DNA from: an uncultured Clostridia bacterium
GTDB lineage: Bacteria > Bacillota > Clostridia > Christensenellales > Pumilibacteraceae
Direction: 5' to 3'
Length of the DNA: 36,743 nt
NCBI GenBank assembly: GCA_934229275.1
Contig: CAKQDN010000018.1
Span: 1-36,743 of the forward strand
This document shows, piece by piece, positions 23,205 to 32,419 of the stretch. How positions within the stretch are numbered: the first letter of the stretch is position 1; every line of letters begins with the position of its first letter. The translations under genes and the position numbers were made by a program. Under the pieces are notes generated by a model. That model searched no databases. It was not told the origin of the DNA and saw only the letters and a program-made list of their open reading frames with translations.

Positions 23205-25298
23205 TTAGTTCTGAGCCTTTTGCTGACGATCGACGATGATCTTGTCCGCAATGCTCTTGGGTACTTCTGCGTAATGGTCGAACGTCATGGTGTAGTTACC
23301 GCGGCCCTGAGTTACAGAACGCAGGTCGGTTGCGTAACCGAACATTTCGGCAAGCGGAACTTCCGCACGGATTTCCTGGTTGCCTGCGACCGTTTCCATA
23401 CCCATGAGGTTTCCTCTTCTGGAGTTGATGTTTCCGATAACGTCGCCGAGATAATCTTCGGGGGTGGAAACTTCGACCTTCATGATGGGTTCCATAAGTA
23501 CGGGGTCTGCCTTTCTCATACCTTCCTTAAACGCCATAGATCCTGCGATCTTGAACGCCATTTCGGAAGAGTCGACTTCGTGGTACGATCCGTCGTAGAC
23601 CTGAACTTTGAAGTCCACGCACTCGTAGCCTGCGAGAACGCCGCACTGTTTTGCTTCTTTAATACCAGCATCGACTGCCGGGATATATTCTTTCGGAATA
23701 GATCCGCCGACGGTGATGTCTTCGAACACATATCCGCTGCCTGCGGGCAAGGGTTCCATGTAGATCTTGCAGTGACCGTACTGACCTTTACCGCCGGACT
23801 GACGAATGTACTTGCCTTCGACGTCCACCTTCTTCCTGATGGTTTCGCGATAAGCGACCTGAGGCTTACCGACGTTGACTTCGACTTTGAATTCGCGCAT
23901 CATACGGTCGACGATGATTTCAAGGTGAAGTTCGCCCATACCTGCGATGATGGTTTGTCCCGTTTCGGTGTCGGTGTAGGTTTTGAAAGTAGGATCTTCT
24001 TCTGCGAGTTTCTGCAGAGCGATGCCCATTTTTTCCTGAGCAGCCTTGGTCTTGGGTTCGACTGCGACCTGAATGACAGGTTCGGGGAATTCCATAGACT
24101 CGAGGATGATGGGATGAGCGGGATCGCACAGCGTGTCGCCGGTGGTGGTATCTTTAAGTCCGACCAGAGCGCAAATATCGCCTGCGCGTACTTCTTCGAT
24201 TTCCGAACGGCTGTTTGCGTGCATGAGCAGGATACGACCTACTCTTTCGCGCTTACCCTTAGTGGAGTTCATGACGTACGAACCGTTGGGCAGCGTTCCG
24301 GAATAGCAACGGAAGAACGCGAGTTTTCCGACGAACGGATCGGCTGCTATTTTGAACGCAAGGCCAGAGAACGGAGCGTTATCGTCTGCATGACGTTCCT
24401 CTTCTTCGCCGGAATCGGGGTTGACGCCCTTGATTGCCGGGATGTCGAGAGGCGACGGCAGGTAGTAGACGATTGCGTCGAGCAGTTTCTGCACGCCCTT
24501 GTTTTTGAAGGACGATCCGCAGATAACGGGGTTGATCTTCATTTCGATGGTGAGTTTACGGATAGCGGCGATGATTTCTTCGTTGGTGAAGTCTGCGCCT
24601 TCGTTTTCGAAATATCTTTCCATCAGAGCGTCGTCGCTTTCGGCAACCACTTCGAGCAGTTTTGCTCTCCATTCCTTTGCTTTTTCGACGAGTTCTGCGG
24701 GGATATCGTCCTCTTCCATCGTGGTGCCGAGGTCATCGGTATAGATGTCGGCTTTCATGGTAATAAGATCGACGACGCCGACGAAAGTATCCGAACTTCC
24801 GACGGGGATCTGAAGGGCGACGGGGTTAGCGTGCAGACGAGTTTTCATCTGTTCGATAACGTTGAAGAAGTCGGCTCCTTCTCTGTCCATCTTATTGACG
24901 TATGCGATACGGGGAACGCCGTACTTGGTGGCTTGTTTCCAAACCGTTTCCGACTGGGGCTGAACGCCGCCGCGCGCGCAGAAAACCGCAACCGCGCCGT
25001 CGAGAACTTTAAGCGAACGTTCGACTTCGACGGTGAAGTCCACGTGACCGGGGGTATCGATGATGTTTATTCTTCTGCCCAACCACTGAGTCGTGGTAGC
25101 GGCGGAAGTAATGGTGATACCTCTTTCCTGTTCCTGCACCATCCAGTCCATGGTAGCGGCGCCGTCATGGACTTCGCCGATTTTATGAACCTTACCGGTG
25201 TAGAAAAGGATACGCTCGGTTGTCGTGGTCTTTCCGGCGTCGATGTGCGCCATAATACCGATGTTACGGGTGTTCTCCAAACTGAATTGTCTTGCCAT
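23205..25298 (-). CDS. fusA: Elongation factor G
   Basis: This 697-aa GTPase drives translocation. G1 is AHIDAGKTT, with ERGITITSAATT as switch I, DTPGHVDF and NKMDR following. Domain IV contains the GGKGQYGHCKI loop and the C-terminal domain ends normally. Length is typical. It lies 18 bp after rpsG. The start follows AGGAG. Confidence 0.99.
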   Translation of the reverse strand: MARQFSLENTRNIGIMAHIDAGKTTTTERILFYTGKVHKIGEVHDGAATMDWMVQEQERGITITSAATTTQWLGRRINIIDTPGHVDFTVEVERSLKVLDGAVAVFCARGGVQPQSETVWKQATKYGVPRIAYVNKMDREGADFFNVIEQMKTRLHANPVALQIPVGSSDTFVGVVDLITMKADIYTDDLGTTMEEDDIPAELVEKAKEWRAKLLEVVAESDDALMERYFENEGADFTNEEIIAAIRKLTIEMKINPVICGSSFKNKGVQKLLDAIVYYLPSPLDIPAIKGVNPDSGEEEERHADDNAPFSGLAFKIAADPFVGKLAFFRCYSGTLPNGSYVMNSTKGKRERVGRILLMHANSRSEIEEVRAGDICALVGLKDTTTGDTLCDPAHPIILESMEFPEPVIQVAVEPKTKAAQEKMGIALQKLAEEDPTFKTYTDTETGQTIIAGMGELHLEIIVDRMMREFKVEVNVGKPQVAYRETIRKKVDVEGKYIRQSGGKGQYGHCKIYMEPLPAGSGYVFEDITVGGSIPKEYIPAVDAGIKEAKQCGVLAGYECVDFKVQVYDGSYHEVDSSEMAFKIAGSMAFKEGMRKADPVLMEPIMKVEVSTPEDYLGDVIGNINSRRGNLMGMETVAGNQEIRAEVPLAEMFGYATDLRSVTQGRGNYTMTFDHYAEVPKSIADKIIVDRQQKAQN

Positions 25299-25316
25299 AT
25301 TTTATCTCCTGAATGA

Positions 25317-25787
25317 TTACCAGCGATAATGAGCAAACGCCTTGTTGGCTTCTGCCATACGGTGCATTTCTTCTTTCTTCTTAATGGAAGCGCCGGTGTT
25401 GTTATACGCGTCCATGATTTCGCCTGCGAGTTTCTCGTTCATGTTGTTCTCGCCGCGATTTCTTGCGTACAGAACCATCCATCTGATGGCAAGGGTCTGT
25501 CTTCTTTCCGGTCTGATTTCCATAGGTACCTGATAGGTCGAGCCGCCCACACGACGAGCCTTGACTTCGAGTACGGGTTTGACGTTTTCGAGAGCCTTGG
25601 TGAAAATGTCAAGCGCGTCTCCGCCCAACTTCTCGGCTACCATATCGAATGCTTCGTACACGATTGCCTGCGCGGTTCCTTTTTTGCCGTCCAGCATAAC
25701 CTGATTGATGAGTTTTGCGACAACTTTGCTGTTGTAGACGGGATCGGGAAGCACGTCACGCTTCGGTACACCACTTCTTCTTGGCAT
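25317..25787 (-). CDS. rpsG: 30S ribosomal protein S7
   Basis: This 156-aa protein is full-length S7 (MPRRSGVPKRDVLPDPVYNS at the start, GGSTYQVPMEIRPERR in the middle, ending in AFAHYRW). It nucleates assembly of the 30S head. It is the second gene of the str operon. A hairpin in the 137-bp gap to rpsL may be a site for feedback control. Confidence 0.99.
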   Translation of the reverse strand: MPRRSGVPKRDVLPDPVYNSKVVAKLINQVMLDGKKGTAQAIVYEAFDMVAEKLGGDALDIFTKALENVKPVLEVKARRVGGSTYQVPMEIRPERRQTLAIRWMVLYARNRGENNMNEKLAGEIMDAYNNTGASIKKKEEMHRMAEANKAFAHYRW

Positions 25788-25847
25788 AATTGTATCTCCT
25801 TTTTGATTTTTTATCCCTTTTCCGATTAAAAGAGGGAGCGTCTTTTC

Positions 25848-25864
25848 GAACGCTTTTTGCGTTC
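25848..25864 (-). promoter_or_regulatory. Hairpin in the rpsL-rpsG gap
   Basis: Stem GAACGC/GCGTTC with a 5-nt A loop lies in the unusually long gap between rpsL and rpsG. In E. coli S7 represses translation by binding this intercistronic region; the same role here is a guess from position. Confidence 0.35.
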
Positions 25865-25924
25865 CGTAACCAAAGGAGCCGAATATTAAATCGATTTATT
25901 CAGCCCTGACTGAAGGCAAACCGC

Positions 25925-26296
25925 TTATTTAGCGCGTTTTGCACCGTACTTCGAGCGAGCTTGCTTGCGCTTAGCCACACCTGCGGTATCCAACGCACCG
26001 CGAATAATGTGATAACGAACGCCAGGCAAATCCTTCACTCTGCCACCACGAATAAGCACGACGCTGTGTTCCTGCAAATTGTGTCCGATTCCCGGAATAT
26101 AAACCGTACCTTCCATCTTATTAACGAGACGGACTCTGGCAATCTTACGAAGTGCCGAGTTAGGCTTTTTAGGAGTAGTGGTGGTAACCGACAGGCACAC
26201 GCCGCGCTTCTGGGGGTTGTTTTCCAGAATAGGGCTCATGGACTTGTAGACGAGTTTTTCACGACCTTTCCTAATTAACTGGTTAATAGTAGGCAT
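25925..26296 (-). CDS. rpsL: 30S ribosomal protein S12
   Basis: This 123-aa S12 protein sits at the decoding centre. The TPKKPNSALRK segment and the PGVRYHIIRGALD region, both sites of streptomycin-resistance changes in other bacteria, have the wild-type form (KKPNS, GVRYH). It is the first gene of rpsL-rpsG-fusA-tuf, with its own promoter at 26411-26439 instead of following rpoC. Confidence 0.99.
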   Translation of the reverse strand: MPTINQLIRKGREKLVYKSMSPILENNPQKRGVCLSVTTTTPKKPNSALRKIARVRLVNKMEGTVYIPGIGHNLQEHSVVLIRGGRVKDLPGVRYHIIRGALDTAGVAKRKQARSKYGAKRAK

Positions 26297-26405
26297 AATT
26301 ACTCTACCTCCTTGTTAGTAGTCTTGCCTGACGGTTTGCTCGGCTTTTTCGGGCAAAAGTCAGGACTTTTTCGCGTGCGCAACGCTTGCGCTATTGCAAC
26401 ACACC
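26297..26405 (-). promoter_or_regulatory. Structured leader of the str operon
   Basis: The ~100-nt leader contains a GCGCAA/TTGCGC hairpin (near 26375-26390) and a longer CCTGAC/GTCAGG stem (about 26327-26365) before the GGAGG ribosome site. No T-run follows, so it does not look like a terminator. Its function is unknown. Confidence 0.4.
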
Positions 26406-26410
26406 TCATT

Positions 26411-26439
26411 ATTATACTAAATCGCGCGGTTTAAGTCAA
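26411..26439 (-). promoter_or_regulatory. Promoter of the str operon
   Basis: Minus strand TTGACT (26434-26439), 17-bp spacer, TATAAT (26411-26416). Confidence 0.82.
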
Positions 26440-26553
26440 GCACTCTGAAGCGTTTTTTGCGAAATACCGCAATTTTTTTTGATTTCGGGGCGTTTTGCGC
26501 GTTTTTCACAGCATTTTAAATCTCCATCTTTCATATTCCGAACACAATTTCGC

Positions 26554-26582
26554 TTGACTTTTATTTTTTTATTCTTTATAAT
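26554..26582 (+). promoter_or_regulatory. Promoter of the MATE transporter gene
   Basis: Plus strand TTGACT (26554-26559), 17-bp T-rich spacer, TATAAT (26577-26582). Confidence 0.8.
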
Positions 26583-26621
26583 AATCTGATTGTCTGGAAG
26601 TAAAAACACCGGTGAAAATTT

Positions 26622-27947
26622 ATGATAAAAATATCCGAAAGTTTTAATTACAAAAAATTACTGCGCTATGCGCTTCCCACGATCATAATGATGGTATTCT
26701 CGTCGATCTACATCGTCGTTGACGGTTTTTTCGTGTCCAATTTTGCCGGAAAAACGCCTTTTGCCGCCGTCAATTTCATTATGCCCGTTCTCATGATTTT
26801 AGGCTGCTTCGGATTTATGTTCGGAACGGGAGCGAGCGCGCTCATAGGCAAGACCATGGGCGAGGGCAACGACGAAAAAGCCAACGAGATTTTCTCGATG
26901 GTCGTTGTAGTTTCGCTTCTTCTGAGTATCGTTCTCATGATTTCGGGGATAACCCTTATGCCTGCGATCGCCACTCTGCTCGGCGCGGACGGTCAACTGC
27001 ACTCGGACAGCGTTTTATACGGCAGACTTTTCGTCGCGGGACTGCCTTTCTACATACTTCAATACGAATTTCAGTGCCTTTTCCCAACCGCCGGCAAGCC
27101 GCACATGGGCTTGTGGGTCACGGTCGCGGCAGGGCTTACCAATATGGTTCTCGACGCACTTTTCGTCGCTGTTTTCAATTGGGGCATCGCCGGCGCCGCG
27201 GTTGCGAGCGCGATAGGTCAGGCAGTGGGCGGCGGTATTCCGCTCGTCTACTTTATGTGTAAAAACGGCAGTTCGCTCAGACTTCGCAAATTCCGCTTCG
27301 ACTTCCGTGCGCTATTGCAGACTTGCGGCAACGGTTCGTCGGAATTCATGAGCAACGTCGCGTTCTCGCTCGTGGGAATGTTGTACAACTCGCAACTCAT
27401 GCGCTACGCAGGCGAGGACGGCATTGCGGCGTACGGCGTTCTGATGTACGTCAGCATGATTTTCAACGCTATTTTCATCGGTTACGCGGTGGGTACGGCG
27501 CCCATTGTCAGTTATCATTACGGCGCGGACAACAAGGCAGAACTAAAAAGCCTTTTAAGAAAGAGTCTGATTATAACCTCGGTCGTCGCCGTTTTCATGC
27601 TCGCGGCAGGCGAACTCATGGCGTACCCCCTGTCGAAAGTGTTCGTCGGCTACGACGCCGAACTTCTGGAAATGACCGGGCATGCGTTCAGGATTTATTC
27701 GCTCGCGTTCCTTTTGTGCGGATTTTCGATTTACGGTTCGTCCTTCTTCACCGCGCTCGGCAACGGACTTATATCGGCTCTTATCGCCTTCTTGCGAACG
27801 CTTATTTTCCAGATAGCGGCGGTAATAGTCCTTCCTCTTCTTTGGGGACTGGACGGCATATGGTTGTCGATAGTGGCTGCCGAAATAATGTCAGTCGTCG
27901 TTACGTCGGCGTTTCTGCTGTTTAACAGAAAAAAATACGGTTACTGA
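26622..27947 (+). CDS. MATE family efflux transporter
   Basis: This 441-aa protein has 12 predicted membrane helices in two six-helix halves, with the MATE pattern (FSSIYIVVDGFFVSNFAG at the start of half one, FMFGTGASALIGKTMGEG next; the GTAPIVSYHYGA element in half two). It would export drugs or metabolites using a Na+ or H+ gradient. Substrate unknown. It is the only plus-strand gene between the two ribosomal operons, at the place where rpoB and rpoC normally lie. Confidence 0.93.
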   Translation: MIKISESFNYKKLLRYALPTIIMMVFSSIYIVVDGFFVSNFAGKTPFAAVNFIMPVLMILGCFGFMFGTGASALIGKTMGEGNDEKANEIFSMVVVVSLLLSIVLMISGITLMPAIATLLGADGQLHSDSVLYGRLFVAGLPFYILQYEFQCLFPTAGKPHMGLWVTVAAGLTNMVLDALFVAVFNWGIAGAAVASAIGQAVGGGIPLVYFMCKNGSSLRLRKFRFDFRALLQTCGNGSSEFMSNVAFSLVGMLYNSQLMRYAGEDGIAAYGVLMYVSMIFNAIFIGYAVGTAPIVSYHYGADNKAELKSLLRKSLIITSVVAVFMLAAGELMAYPLSKVFVGYDAELLEMTGHAFRIYSLAFLLCGFSIYGSSFFTALGNGLISALIAFLRTLIFQIAAVIVLPLLWGLDGIWLSIVAAEIMSVVVTSAFLLFNRKKYGY

Positions 27948-27972
27948 TAATTTTCGGGCAAAAAGCGGCGAA

Positions 27973-29088
27973 TTATCTCTTCTCGTCCGCTCGGTTCAGT
28001 CGCAGATATTCTATCGTATCGGCGTCCGAAACGAACAAATCGCGCTCTACTAAAACGCTTGTTTTACCGTTAAAATTTATATGCGTTTCGCACATATTCC
28101 GGGCTCGTACCGTGCATGCCGAAGGGCAGCGGTCGCACTCGGTTTTTCTTTTAAAGTTTTCGATTACGAAGTTTTCGGCGTTGGTTTCGAGCACGGCAAG
28201 CGGACGATCTTTTTCGGTCGTGTGCCACAGCGTGAAGTTTTTCAGCGTTACGTTTTTCAGATTTCCGACGCCCGAGGGATGTTCCGCGTCCGAGAAAAGA
28301 GGATCGGTCGCGTACCTGCAAGCGTCGCAATTTATTCCGATTTCACGCACGCCGACGTTGAAGCCGTCTGCCGTCACGTTCTCGATCCGATGACCTACCG
28401 ACAGCAGACGAAGTGCCGTCCAGCAGTCCTCCGCCGTCACGTTTTCGACCAGCACATCGCTTATGTCGGCGTCTCGCATGCCGATGTTCTGACAATAATA
28501 GTTGACGTCGTCTGCGTTGAACGCCACGAGGTCGTCGTTCGTGCTGCCTTTTTCGGCGAAAATGTTGCGAATAACGCCGTTTCTGCATCCGCCGCCCACA
28601 TGAATACCGTCCTGACAGGGCGTGAACAGATCGTCGGAAATAGTCACGTTTTCGATTACGAAGTTGCGAACGAAACCCAGCCGGAAATGGTATGACTCGG
28701 AGTTTTTTGCCGTGAGATTGTTCAGTTGCAGTCCGTCCACGTTTACGAAGTCGAAAAGAATACCTTGGCAAGGTCCGTCTTTCCAATTTTCGCGATGATT
28801 GAACGCGTTATTGCCGTCGAAAACGCCGCCGCTTATTTTTACGTTGCGATTGCCGCCTCGCTTGTCCGCGTTGGTTATCACCGCGACGCAGCCCGCTTTG
28901 TCGAACGCATGCGCTCCGGCTTTTAAAACCGCACCGTCACGAAGAACGAGCGTGCTGTCGTCGGGCAGAAAAACGGTTCCGTCCAGAACGTATTCGCCCT
29001 TTTCGAAAATCACCGTTTTGTCGCTATTCAGTGCGTCGTTAATGATTTTTGCAAGCGAGCCTTGTATTTTATCGGCAGATATTATCAT
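27973..29088 (-). CDS. Right-handed beta-helix protein, GH28-like
   Basis: This 371-aa protein starts with a pectate-lyase-like N-terminal strand set (INDALNSDKTVIFEKGEYVLDGTVFLPDDSTLVLRDGAVL) and continues with parallel beta-helix coils (repeated VIENVTI, VLVENVTAEDC, LKNVTLKNF). CQDGIHVGGGCRNGVIRN and NDDLVAFNADD resemble the Asp-rich active-site region of GH28 polygalacturonases. No signal peptide is seen, so a cytoplasmic glycosidase or a structural beta-helix is possible. The start follows GGAG. It lies between the ribosomal operons and converges on the MATE gene. Confidence 0.75.
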   Translation of the reverse strand: MIISADKIQGSLAKIINDALNSDKTVIFEKGEYVLDGTVFLPDDSTLVLRDGAVLKAGAHAFDKAGCVAVITNADKRGGNRNVKISGGVFDGNNAFNHRENWKDGPCQGILFDFVNVDGLQLNNLTAKNSESYHFRLGFVRNFVIENVTISDDLFTPCQDGIHVGGGCRNGVIRNIFAEKGSTNDDLVAFNADDVNYYCQNIGMRDADISDVLVENVTAEDCWTALRLLSVGHRIENVTADGFNVGVREIGINCDACRYATDPLFSDAEHPSGVGNLKNVTLKNFTLWHTTEKDRPLAVLETNAENFVIENFKRKTECDRCPSACTVRARNMCETHINFNGKTSVLVERDLFVSDADTIEYLRLNRADEKR

Positions 29089-29188
29089 GTTTTTCTCCTT
29101 ACTCTACACAATCGGTTTTATTCGGTTTATTATAAATTTTACGTCGGTTTTGCTCGTTAAACAAGACAAAAAGCGATATATTCAGGAC

Positions 29189-29229
29189 AAAAACGGATAT
29201 TCCCTCTCTTTCGGGACGTATCCGTTTTT
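29189..29229 (-). terminator. Bidirectional terminator
   Basis: An 11-bp perfect stem (AAAAACGGATA/TATCCGTTTTT, 29189-29199 and 29219-29229) has T-runs on both strands. Confidence 0.75.
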
Positions 29230-29346
29230 ATCGCGATTAAATCATTTTATTTTTATCCGTTCTACTTACGCGCGCAACGCTTCGCCCCCCCGGCATAAAG
29301 TCGCAGCCTGCGCTTGCGGCGATTTTTGGCCTCATATCTTCCCGTA

Positions 29347-29406
29347 TAAAAAAATATTGCCGCGTTTCACTTACAATAACAGGAATTGAAAGCGCGTACG
29401 CGGCAA
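29347..29406 (-). terminator. Terminator of the rplL operon
   Basis: On the minus strand a 9-bp stem TTGCCGCGT/ACGCGGCAA (29398-29406 with 29357-29365) with a long loop is followed by TATTTTTTTAT. It lies about 100 bp after the rplL stop. Confidence 0.72.
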
Positions 29407-29508
29407 ATATTTACGCCGAGCGGCTCACCCGTTGTCTACGCGACACGGCAAATCGCTCCGGCGTCCGTTTTTATCAAACGGATTTTAAGAATTTTAACTT
29501 TTGAAAAC

Positions 29509-29886
29509 TTATTTAAGTTCTGCGACAGCGCCTGCAGCCTTAAGTTTTTCAACTGCTTCGTTAGCGGCTTCTTTAGCCATTGCTTCCTTAACGGTTGCGG
29601 GAGCGCCGTCAACGAGGGCTTTTGCTTCGCCGAGTCCGAGACCGGTGATTTCGCGGACAGCCTTGATAACGGCAATCTTGTTGCCGCCGACTTCCTTAAG
29701 AATAAGGTTGAATTCGGTCTGTTCTTCGGCAGCGGGAGCGTCTGCGGCAGCGCCTGCAGCAGGACCTGCGACTGCCATAGCGGCAGCGGATACGCCGAAT
29801 TCGGTTTCGAGCATCTTAACGAGTTCGTTAAGTTCCATAACGGACATGCCTTTGATTTCTTCCATCATTTTGTTCAAATCAGCCAT
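29509..29886 (-). CDS. rplL: 50S ribosomal protein L7/L12
   Basis: This 125-aa stalk protein has the N-terminal dimer domain, an Ala-rich hinge (residues ~35-52) and the C-terminal factor-binding domain with the KTEFNLILKEVG-like and GLGLGEAKALVDGAP segments. It would stand in multiple copies on L10 and recruit EF-Tu and EF-G, both encoded in this window. It is the last gene of its operon; rpoB does not follow. Confidence 0.99.
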   Translation of the reverse strand: MADLNKMMEEIKGMSVMELNELVKMLETEFGVSAAAMAVAGPAAGAAADAPAAEEQTEFNLILKEVGGNKIAVIKAVREITGLGLGEAKALVDGAPATVKEAMAKEAANEAVEKLKAAGAVAELK

Positions 29887-29944
29887 TTTAGTTTCTCCTT
29901 AATAAAAAGATAAATATTTCGTTTTTGCGGTCACGCCGCGAGGA

Positions 29945-30442
29945 TTACGCTTCCTGCTTCTTTGCGATTTCGCTGAGCACGACTGCAAGCGAACGCATGG
30001 GGCTTTGCATCATACCCAGCAACTGAGCCACGAGTACGGGCTTTGCGGGGATGGTTGCCACCTTTTCGATTTCGTCGACGGAAAGCACTTTGCCTTCTAC
30101 GACGCCGCCTTTAAGAGCGGTTTTCTTGGTTTTCTTCGCGTTATCTGTCAAAACCTTTGCGGGAGCGACAGCGTCCTCGTAAGAGATGGCGATTGCGGTG
30201 GGTCCTTCGAATACCGAAGAATCGATGCCCGATATGCCTGCCTGTTCGATTGCACGGAGAATGAGTCTGTTCTTTACGACTTTGTATTCGACGTTTTCCT
30301 TACGGAGAGCCACACGAAGAGCGGTGTCTTCTGCGACGGTAAGTCCGCGGTAGTCGATAAGCACGAAAGATTTGCTTTTTCCGATTTTCTCGGCGTAATC
30401 GCTTACGATTTGCTTTTTAGCATTCATTATTGCTTCTGACAT
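29945..30442 (-). CDS. rplJ: 50S ribosomal protein L10
   Basis: This 165-aa protein anchors L7/L12 to the ribosome. SFVLIDYRGLTVAEDTALR and YKVVKNRLILRAIEQAG are typical, and the C-terminal helix that binds L12 dimers is present. A leader of about 210 nt precedes it, which fits control by L10-L12 binding. The start follows AGGAGG. Confidence 0.98.
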   Translation of the reverse strand: MSEAIMNAKKQIVSDYAEKIGKSKSFVLIDYRGLTVAEDTALRVALRKENVEYKVVKNRLILRAIEQAGISGIDSSVFEGPTAIAISYEDAVAPAKVLTDNAKKTKKTALKGGVVEGKVLSVDEIEKVATIPAKPVLVAQLLGMMQSPMRSLAVVLSEIAKKQEA

Positions 30443-30652
30443 AACGACCTCCTGTTAAAATTCTTTGCGTCCAAAACGCCGGACGCGAGGCGTTATAATA
30501 AAAGGCTCGACTGCCGCACGGCAACCGAACCTTTTTTCGAAGATTTCTCTTTAAATAAGTTCGTTTTTCCTCGGCAAGCGGACTTATCGTCCATTACGCT
30601 GCGCACTTGCTTTCTGCGGTCAAACCTTTGATTATTGAGTTTTTTCGGAACC
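30443..30652 (-). promoter_or_regulatory. L10 leader with attenuator
   Basis: The 210-nt gap between rplA and rplJ holds a strong hairpin (30504-30531; GGTTCG...TGCCG/CGGCA...CGAGCC) followed on the minus strand by TTTTATTAT. In Firmicutes the L10 leader binds the L10-L12 complex and switches between read-through and termination; position and hairpin fit. A covariance model match is not checked. Confidence 0.68.
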
Positions 30653-31333
30653 TTAGATTCTGTAAACAGCCTTGATTCCGGGTCCCATCGTGCTTGCGAG
30701 GGTAACGCTCTTGATATAGATACCCTTTGCAGCCGACGGCTTTGCTTTTACGATTGCTTCCATAAGAGTGTTGACGTTTTCGGTCAGTTTTTCTGCACCG
30801 AACGACTTTTTTCCTACGGGGCAATGGATGATAGCGGTTTTGTCGACACGGTATTCGACCTTACCTGCTTTGGTTTCCTTGATAGCCTTAGCAAGGTCCA
30901 TGGTAACGGTACCGCTCTTGGGCGAAGGCATAAGTCCTTTCGGTCCGAGGATTTTAGCGACACGGCCGAGTTGTCCCATCATATCGGGGGAAGTGATGAC
31001 CACGTCGAAATCGAGGTAACCGCCCTGAATCTTGGCGATCATTTCTTCTGCGCCCACTTCGTCTGCGCCTGCAGCGAGAGCGGCGTCTGCCTTGTCACCC
31101 TTTGCGATGACCAACACTTTAACCTTTTTACCGGTTCCGTTGGGAAGCACGACGGTGCCTCTTACCTGCTGGTCAGCCTGACGGGGATCGACGCCCAAAC
31201 GAACGTGGAGTTCGATGGTTTCGTCGAAGTTAGCCTTTGCGGTTTCAACTACTTTTGCAACCGCTTCGTTAAGTTCGTAAGTCTTGCTTACGTCAACGTT
31301 TTTGATACTGTCGAGATATTTCTTTCCTGCCAT
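30653..31333 (-). CDS. rplA: 50S ribosomal protein L1
   Basis: This 226-aa protein has both L1 domains, with IELHVRLGVDPRQADQQVRG and the ILGPKGLMPSPKSGTVT turn that touches 23S rRNA. L1 also represses its own operon by binding mRNA in many bacteria. It lies 11 bp after rplK. Confidence 0.99.
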   Translation of the reverse strand: MAGKKYLDSIKNVDVSKTYELNEAVAKVVETAKANFDETIELHVRLGVDPRQADQQVRGTVVLPNGTGKKVKVLVIAKGDKADAALAAGADEVGAEEMIAKIQGGYLDFDVVITSPDMMGQLGRVAKILGPKGLMPSPKSGTVTMDLAKAIKETKAGKVEYRVDKTAIIHCPVGKKSFGAEKLTENVNTLMEAIVKAKPSAAKGIYIKSVTLASTMGPGIKAVYRI

Positions 31334-31344
31334 AACGCACCTCC

Positions 31345-31770
31345 TTAGTCAACCACCACGACGCCCATGCTGCGTGCAGTACCGGCAATCATGCTCATTG
31401 CGCTTTCGAGAGAAGCGGCGTTAAGGTCGGGCATTTTAAGGGTTGCGATTTCCTTGAGCTGCTCTTTGGTGATCTTGGCAACCTTTTCCTTGTTGGGCTT
31501 ACCCGATCCGCTTTCGATTTTGCAAGCCTTCTTGATGAGAACGGCTGCGGGCGGAGTTTTCAGAATAAACGTGAACGATCTGTCCGCGAAAATGCTGATG
31601 ACGACAGGAATGATAAGACCTGCCTGATCTTTGGTTTTTTCGTTGAATTCCTTGGTAAAGCCGGGAATATTGATACCGTGCGGTCCGAGAGAGGAGCCGA
31701 CAGGCGGTCCCGGGGTTGCTTTACCGGCAGGAAGTTGCAGTTTGACGACTGCGGTGAGTTTCTTTGCCAT
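31345..31770 (-). CDS. rplK: 50S ribosomal protein L11
   Basis: This 141-aa protein has the Pro-rich N-terminal domain (PAGKATPGPPVGSSLGPHG) and the RNA-binding C-terminal domain ending in GTARSMGVVV. It forms the GTPase-associated centre. The 90-bp gap to nusG contains a GGGC/GCCC hairpin (about 31824-31837) that could be an L1 control site. Confidence 0.99.
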   Translation of the reverse strand: MAKKLTAVVKLQLPAGKATPGPPVGSSLGPHGINIPGFTKEFNEKTKDQAGLIIPVVISIFADRSFTFILKTPPAAVLIKKACKIESGSGKPNKEKVAKITKEQLKEIATLKMPDLNAASLESAMSMIAGTARSMGVVVVD

Positions 31771-31860
31771 AATAAAACTACTCCTTGTAAAAATTTATTT
31801 ATTACAATCGCGGTGATAACGGGCAGAATCGCCCTCCCGAATCATAATCTTTAAATATAA

Positions 31861-32409
31861 TCAGTTGCCGGAGGACACTTCGTCCACTCTTTCGATCTGG
31901 TACATTTCCAGTTCGACCGGCGTTATTCTGCCGAACATGCTGACGGATACTTTGCACTTGCTTGCGACGGGATCGATAGCGTCGATGGTGCCGATAAAGC
32001 CTTCCAGCGAACTGTCGATGATTTTCACCGTTTCGCCCACGCGGAAATCGGTGACGACCACGGTGGGTTTTTCGAGGTGCAGACGCTTTACTTCGTCGTC
32101 GCTTAAAGGAAGCGGTCTTCCCTGCGGACCGACAAATCCGGTGACGCCTCTCGTATTGGTGATCATGTGCCACATACTGTTGTCGTAGTCCATTTTGATG
32201 AACACATACGTGGGCATTAGGCGACGCTGAACGATTTTACGTTTGCCGTTTGCCTTTTCCTCCACGACGTCTTCCATCGGAATGACTATTTCGCGCAGTC
32301 TGTCAATGCAGTCGTTTTTCTTGAACACCAGTTCCAGGTTGTCCTTAACCATGTTTTCATAGCCGGAATAGGTGTGCAGAATATACCACTTTACGTTTTC
32401 TTCGCCCAT
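31861..32409 (-). CDS. nusG: Transcription termination/antitermination factor NusG
   Basis: This 182-aa protein has the NGN domain (WYILHTYSGYENMVKDNL at the start, PTYVFIKMDYDN in the middle, GVTGFVG) and a C-terminal KOW domain (FRVGETVKIIDSSLEGFIG). NusG binds RNA polymerase and couples transcription to translation or Rho. It lies 10 bp after secE. Confidence 0.98.
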   Translation of the reverse strand: MGEENVKWYILHTYSGYENMVKDNLELVFKKNDCIDRLREIVIPMEDVVEEKANGKRKIVQRRLMPTYVFIKMDYDNSMWHMITNTRGVTGFVGPQGRPLPLSDDEVKRLHLEKPTVVVTDFRVGETVKIIDSSLEGFIGTIDAIDPVASKCKVSVSMFGRITPVELEMYQIERVDEVSSGN

Positions 32410-32419
32410 TGCAATCTCC

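Larger units (their letters stand above)
29089..29508. other. Gene-free spacer after rplL with two terminators
   Basis: No gene is seen in these 420 bp. The stretch holds two hairpin terminators (29189-29229 and 29347-29406). A TATAAT is present near 29130 without a good -35. No trace of an rpoB start is visible. Confidence 0.65.

Noticed and set aside
23154..25316. Long plus-strand open frame (720 codons)
   Set aside because: It is wholly antisense to fusA, whose protein is unmistakable, and its translation has no family features; it arises from the codon usage of the real gene.
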